Below are positions 16,060 to 17,976 of a DNA stretch of 17,976 nt, piece after piece (the stretch's first letter is position 1; the number at the start of each line of letters is the position of its first letter). The stretch spans positions 1 through 17,976 of the forward strand of contig CAYXZP010000042.1 in the NCBI GenBank assembly GCA_964469485.1, given 5' to 3'. The position numbers were made by a program, and so were the translations under genes. The notes beneath the pieces were generated by a model. The model was given only the letters and a program-made list of their open reading frames with translations, was not told the origin of the DNA and did no database searches. This DNA is from CAYXZP01 sp964469485 (GTDB lineage: Bacteria > Desulfobacterota > Binatia > UBA1149 > CAYXZP01).

Positions 16060-17976
16060 CTATTGCGCGGCGCACCAGGTGCAGTTGCCTGCAGCCGAGT
16101 CCCAGGTCGCGCCGGCAGCCTCACACGTTGCCTGTGTGGCGTAGTCGGGCAGCCACCAGGGTTGGCGGCGCATGACGGGCTCGTAGTCGATGTCGCCGTT
16201 CTGAAACTCCTCCCCAATGTCCTTCCACACCTGGTCGCTCGGGTCGGTGTCACCCCACCAATTGTTTTCGGCCGTAAGGTCAGACCCACTCAGATTGTGA
16301 ATGTCGAACTTCAGGCCGTACCCGGTCTTGAACGAGTTATCGCAAAGAACGTTGAACCCGTCACTAGCGACGGTCTTACCGTCGATCACGAGGCTACCAC
16401 CGCCGAGGTCGAGTTGCGGGAAGAAGAGTTGATTATCATCATCCCAAGCGGCCACACCACCGGCTCCTTTTTGACCCCCCTGCCCCGTGCCACCGTTGTG
16501 CGTTATCACGTTGCCGGTCATGCTCACGCGCGCGTCCTTGGTCACGTACACACCCCGCTTGAGACAATTGGTGATGGTGTTTCGGTGGAGCACCCCTTCA
16601 GCTGTGCCCTTGAATCCGACGCCCTGCTCACAATCATCGACGGTGGTGTCTTCCATGTGGACCACCAAACGCTTGCCCTCGGCGTAGCCGGTGGCAGTCA
16701 AGTTGAACAGCGGCCCGTTACAGTGAGGGTGGTCGCCAAGATAGCCTCCAGTCTCCGTCTTCATCTCGCTGTCCATGATCTTGATGCGCCCGCCATTGGC
16801 CATTCGGAAAGGCTTGCTACAGTTCACGGCGGTAATGCCGTCGAAGATGGCATGGTAGTAGTCGTCGGAGGACTCGTCGGTCTCGGCTGTCCAGGTTTCG
16901 GCGGCCGCCTCACACGTGGTTCCCGTCGCGTAGGAACTGTCACTGCACGAGCCGAGCGAGTCGATATCGCCCTCGTTCTGGATGCACTTGTCACAACCCT
17001 CGCTGATGGTGAAATCGCGGAAGACGTTGCCCTTGCCGGTCTGGCTGCCGGGGCCATCATCGCACATGTAGGAAAAGTCGACGTTCTCGACCAGGTTGTA
17101 ACTACCGTGCACCTGGAGTCCCTCGTAGAAGTGCTGGACCGTCAAGTTGCGAACGATGTTGTTGTCACCCTTGAGCCTCAGAAAGCCGGTGCCGCGCTCG
17201 GTTTCCGTACACCCCCATAGCCAATTCATGTCAGCCGCTTCGCAGGCGGCCTCATCGTAGTCACTGAAAACCACATTGTCGTCATCGCTGCAGGCAAAGC
17301 CGTTGTTGACGCTACCGTCGCTGAACGCATAGGGTTCACCCACACAGGCCCCGCCGGGACATTGGCTACAGTCGTCATCCTCAGAGAACCAAGTGCCGCA
17401 GTCGGTAAAATCGCAATTCAGCCCGTTCCGGGTGCCACCGCTGCATTCTCCAGCCACGGCCCCGGCGGCAATGAACTGCTCGAAATGATTCGCGCACTGG
17501 GGGTTCAGTTCGAAGGTGATGTTGTCGTCGAGACCGTCGATGATGAGGTTGTCGCAGTCGATCTGACGCGTTCCCCATTTGTAGGGGTCATTCGGTGCCG
17601 GGATCTGTATCGTGGTGTCCTCGCAGTCGAAGGTTATGATGCCACCCGTTCCCCCGCAGGCAGCCAGCGCAGCGTCAAAAGCGTCGGCCGTGCATTCTAT
17701 GCGACACGAGTAGCCGCCGGGGAAATTGACGCATCTGTCCGCCTCTACGGTCCAAGCGGCAGCGGCAGCCTCGCAGTCGGTCTGCGTCGTGTATGAAGTG
17801 TCGCTGCACGAGCCGCAGTCGTGGGTGCCGGCCGTGCACTCGTCAATGTCGGAACACTGCAACGCGAACAAGCTGTAGCCGGACTCGCACAGACAGCTGG
17901 CGCTTGTGCAAGTGTCCGCGGTCCAGTCGCCGCGCGGCGCCTCGCAATCGGCCTGTGTGGTGAACGCACCGTCGCT
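16060..17976 (-). CDS. Large secreted EGF-like / right-handed beta-helix protein, C-terminal 638 residues
   Basis: The frame is open to the last base, so the N-terminus and signal peptide lie outside. A TTG at 17871 is mid-domain and is not a start. Order seen: a Cys-rich segment ending CLCESGYSL, a calcium-binding EGF-like domain (DIDECTAGTHDC ... CVNFPGGYSC), then GGIITFDCEDTTIQIPAP opening a right-handed parallel beta-helix. Helix turns include NNIVRNLTVQHFYEGLQVHG, YNLVENVDFSYMC, VLHRNTITNCLKRGVYVT and ARVSMTGNVITHNGG, and the helix closes with NNWWGDTDPSD ... DIDYEPVM. Five short Cys-Trp modules (CEAAxxxW) punctuate the chain, including the very C-terminus. Such proteins are adhesins or polysaccharide-active enzymes; no catalytic set is recognisable. 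DNA at 16261-16320 is 48% GC against 75% at 10501-10560, so it may be a later arrival. Function is unknown. Confidence 0.85.
   Translation of the reverse strand, partial: SDGAFTTQADCEAPRGDWTADTCTSASCLCESGYSLFALQCSDIDECTAGTHDCGSCSDTSYTTQTDCEAAAAAWTVEADRCVNFPGGYSCRIECTADAFDAALAACGGTGGIITFDCEDTTIQIPAPNDPYKWGTRQIDCDNLIIDGLDDNITFELNPQCANHFEQFIAAGAVAGECSGGTRNGLNCDFTDCGTWFSEDDDCSQCPGGACVGEPYAFSDGSVNNGFACSDDDNVVFSDYDEAACEAADMNWLWGCTETERGTGFLRLKGDNNIVRNLTVQHFYEGLQVHGSYNLVENVDFSYMCDDGPGSQTGKGNVFRDFTISEGCDKCIQNEGDIDSLGSCSDSSYATGTTCEAAAETWTAETDESSDDYYHAIFDGITAVNCSKPFRMANGGRIKIMDSEMKTETGGYLGDHPHCNGPLFNLTATGYAEGKRLVVHMEDTTVDDCEQGVGFKGTAEGVLHRNTITNCLKRGVYVTKDARVSMTGNVITHNGGTGQGGQKGAGGVAAWDDDNQLFFPQLDLGGGSLVIDGKTVASDGFNVLCDNSFKTGYGLKFDIHNLSGSDLTAENNWWGDTDPSDQVWKDIGEEFQNGDIDYEPVMRRQPWWLPDYATQATCEAAGATWDSAAGNCTWCAAQ
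16072..16149 (-). repeat. Cys-Trp module copy D (protein C-terminus)
   Basis: PDYATQATCEAAGATWDSAA then GNCTWC, ending three residues before the stop. It follows the last beta-helix strand and shares the TQxxCEAA core with copies A and B. Confidence 0.65.
16876..16953 (-). repeat. Cys-Trp module copy C (78 bases)
   Basis: GSCSDSSYATGTTCEAAAET then WTAETD, 26 codons, set between beta-helix strands (after CIQNEGDIDSL and before YYHAIFDGI). It is closest to copy B. Confidence 0.7.
17209..17268 (-). repeat. Cys-Trp module copy E (diverged, short)
   Basis: FSDYDEAACEAADMNWLWGC. It keeps the SD, CEAA and W positions but lacks the first Cys. Confidence 0.5.
17690..17857 (-). other. Calcium-binding EGF-like domain interrupted by a Cys-Trp module
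   Basis: The N-terminal half reads CSDIDECTAGTHDC and the C-terminal half CVNFPGGYSCRIEC. In a normal domain these are separated by only a few residues. Here 26 residues (copy B of the module) sit between them, so the EGF core looks split by an insertion. Confidence 0.65.
17737..17814 (-). repeat. Cys-Trp module copy B (78 bases)
   Basis: GSCSDTSYTTQTDCEAAAAA then WTVEAD, 26 codons, sitting inside an EGF-like domain. It has the same length as copy C and about 70% base identity with it by eye; both begin GGCTCGTGCAG. Confidence 0.7.
17908..17976 (-). repeat. Cys-Trp module copy A (partial)
   Basis: SDGAFTTQADCEA followed by PRGDWTADTC. The leading G-S-C is cut off by the window edge. Confidence 0.6.

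Noticed and set aside
17869..17871. TTG as the start of the beta-helix protein gene
   Set aside because: The frame continues upstream to the window edge with Cys-rich sequence of the same style (CLCESGY), so this TTG is internal.

Overview
This is a high-GC bacterial chromosomal window made almost entirely of tightly packed protein genes. No rRNA, tRNA, CRISPR array, insertion sequence or phage module was seen. The gene content is Gram-negative (Lnt, MltG, a MepM-like M23 peptidase). Dockerin-like 'CDVN..DG...DAL..LK' repeats, a secreted seven-repeat propeller and a right-handed beta-helix exoprotein point to an uncultured member of the old Deltaproteobacteria sphere (Desulfobacterota, Myxococcota or Binatota-like). 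That placement is inference only.

Region 1 (1-11021, minus strand) reads as one long probable operon. In transcription order it holds a secreted propeller/dockerin-like protein, pgpA, cinA, thpR, recA, alaS, phoH, ybeY, lnt and prfB (cut by the window edge). Several junctions are four-base ATGA or GTGA overlaps, and the largest gap is 55 bases, between recA and alaS. The set covers phospholipid synthesis, nucleotide and RNA housekeeping, recombination, translation, ribosome maturation and lipoprotein acylation. Two expression features stand out. prfB carries the classical in-frame CTT-TGA-C programmed +1 frameshift site. The conserved N-terminus of phoH is encoded upstream of its first ATG, in a frame with no ATG, GTG or TTG.

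Region 2 (11022-13080, plus strand) is a divergent two-gene unit. It encodes a bacterial deoxyhypusine-synthase-family protein, likely a polyamine enzyme such as homospermidine synthase, followed two bases later by an inositol-monophosphatase/CysQ-family phosphatase.

Region 3 (13082-16046) is cell-wall related. A MepM-like M23 endopeptidase on the minus strand is divergent from ruvX-mltG on the plus strand, which overlap by four bases.

Region 4 (16060-17976, minus strand) is the C-terminal 638 residues of a large secreted EGF-like/beta-helix protein. It is lower in GC than its neighbours and carries five copies of a short Cys-Trp module set into unrelated structural contexts.

I did not find a convincing new multi-gene system. 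The most notable items are the phoH start, the repeated Cys-Trp module, the DHS-like gene pair, the secreted gene at the head of the recA operon, and the hairpin over the alaS start.
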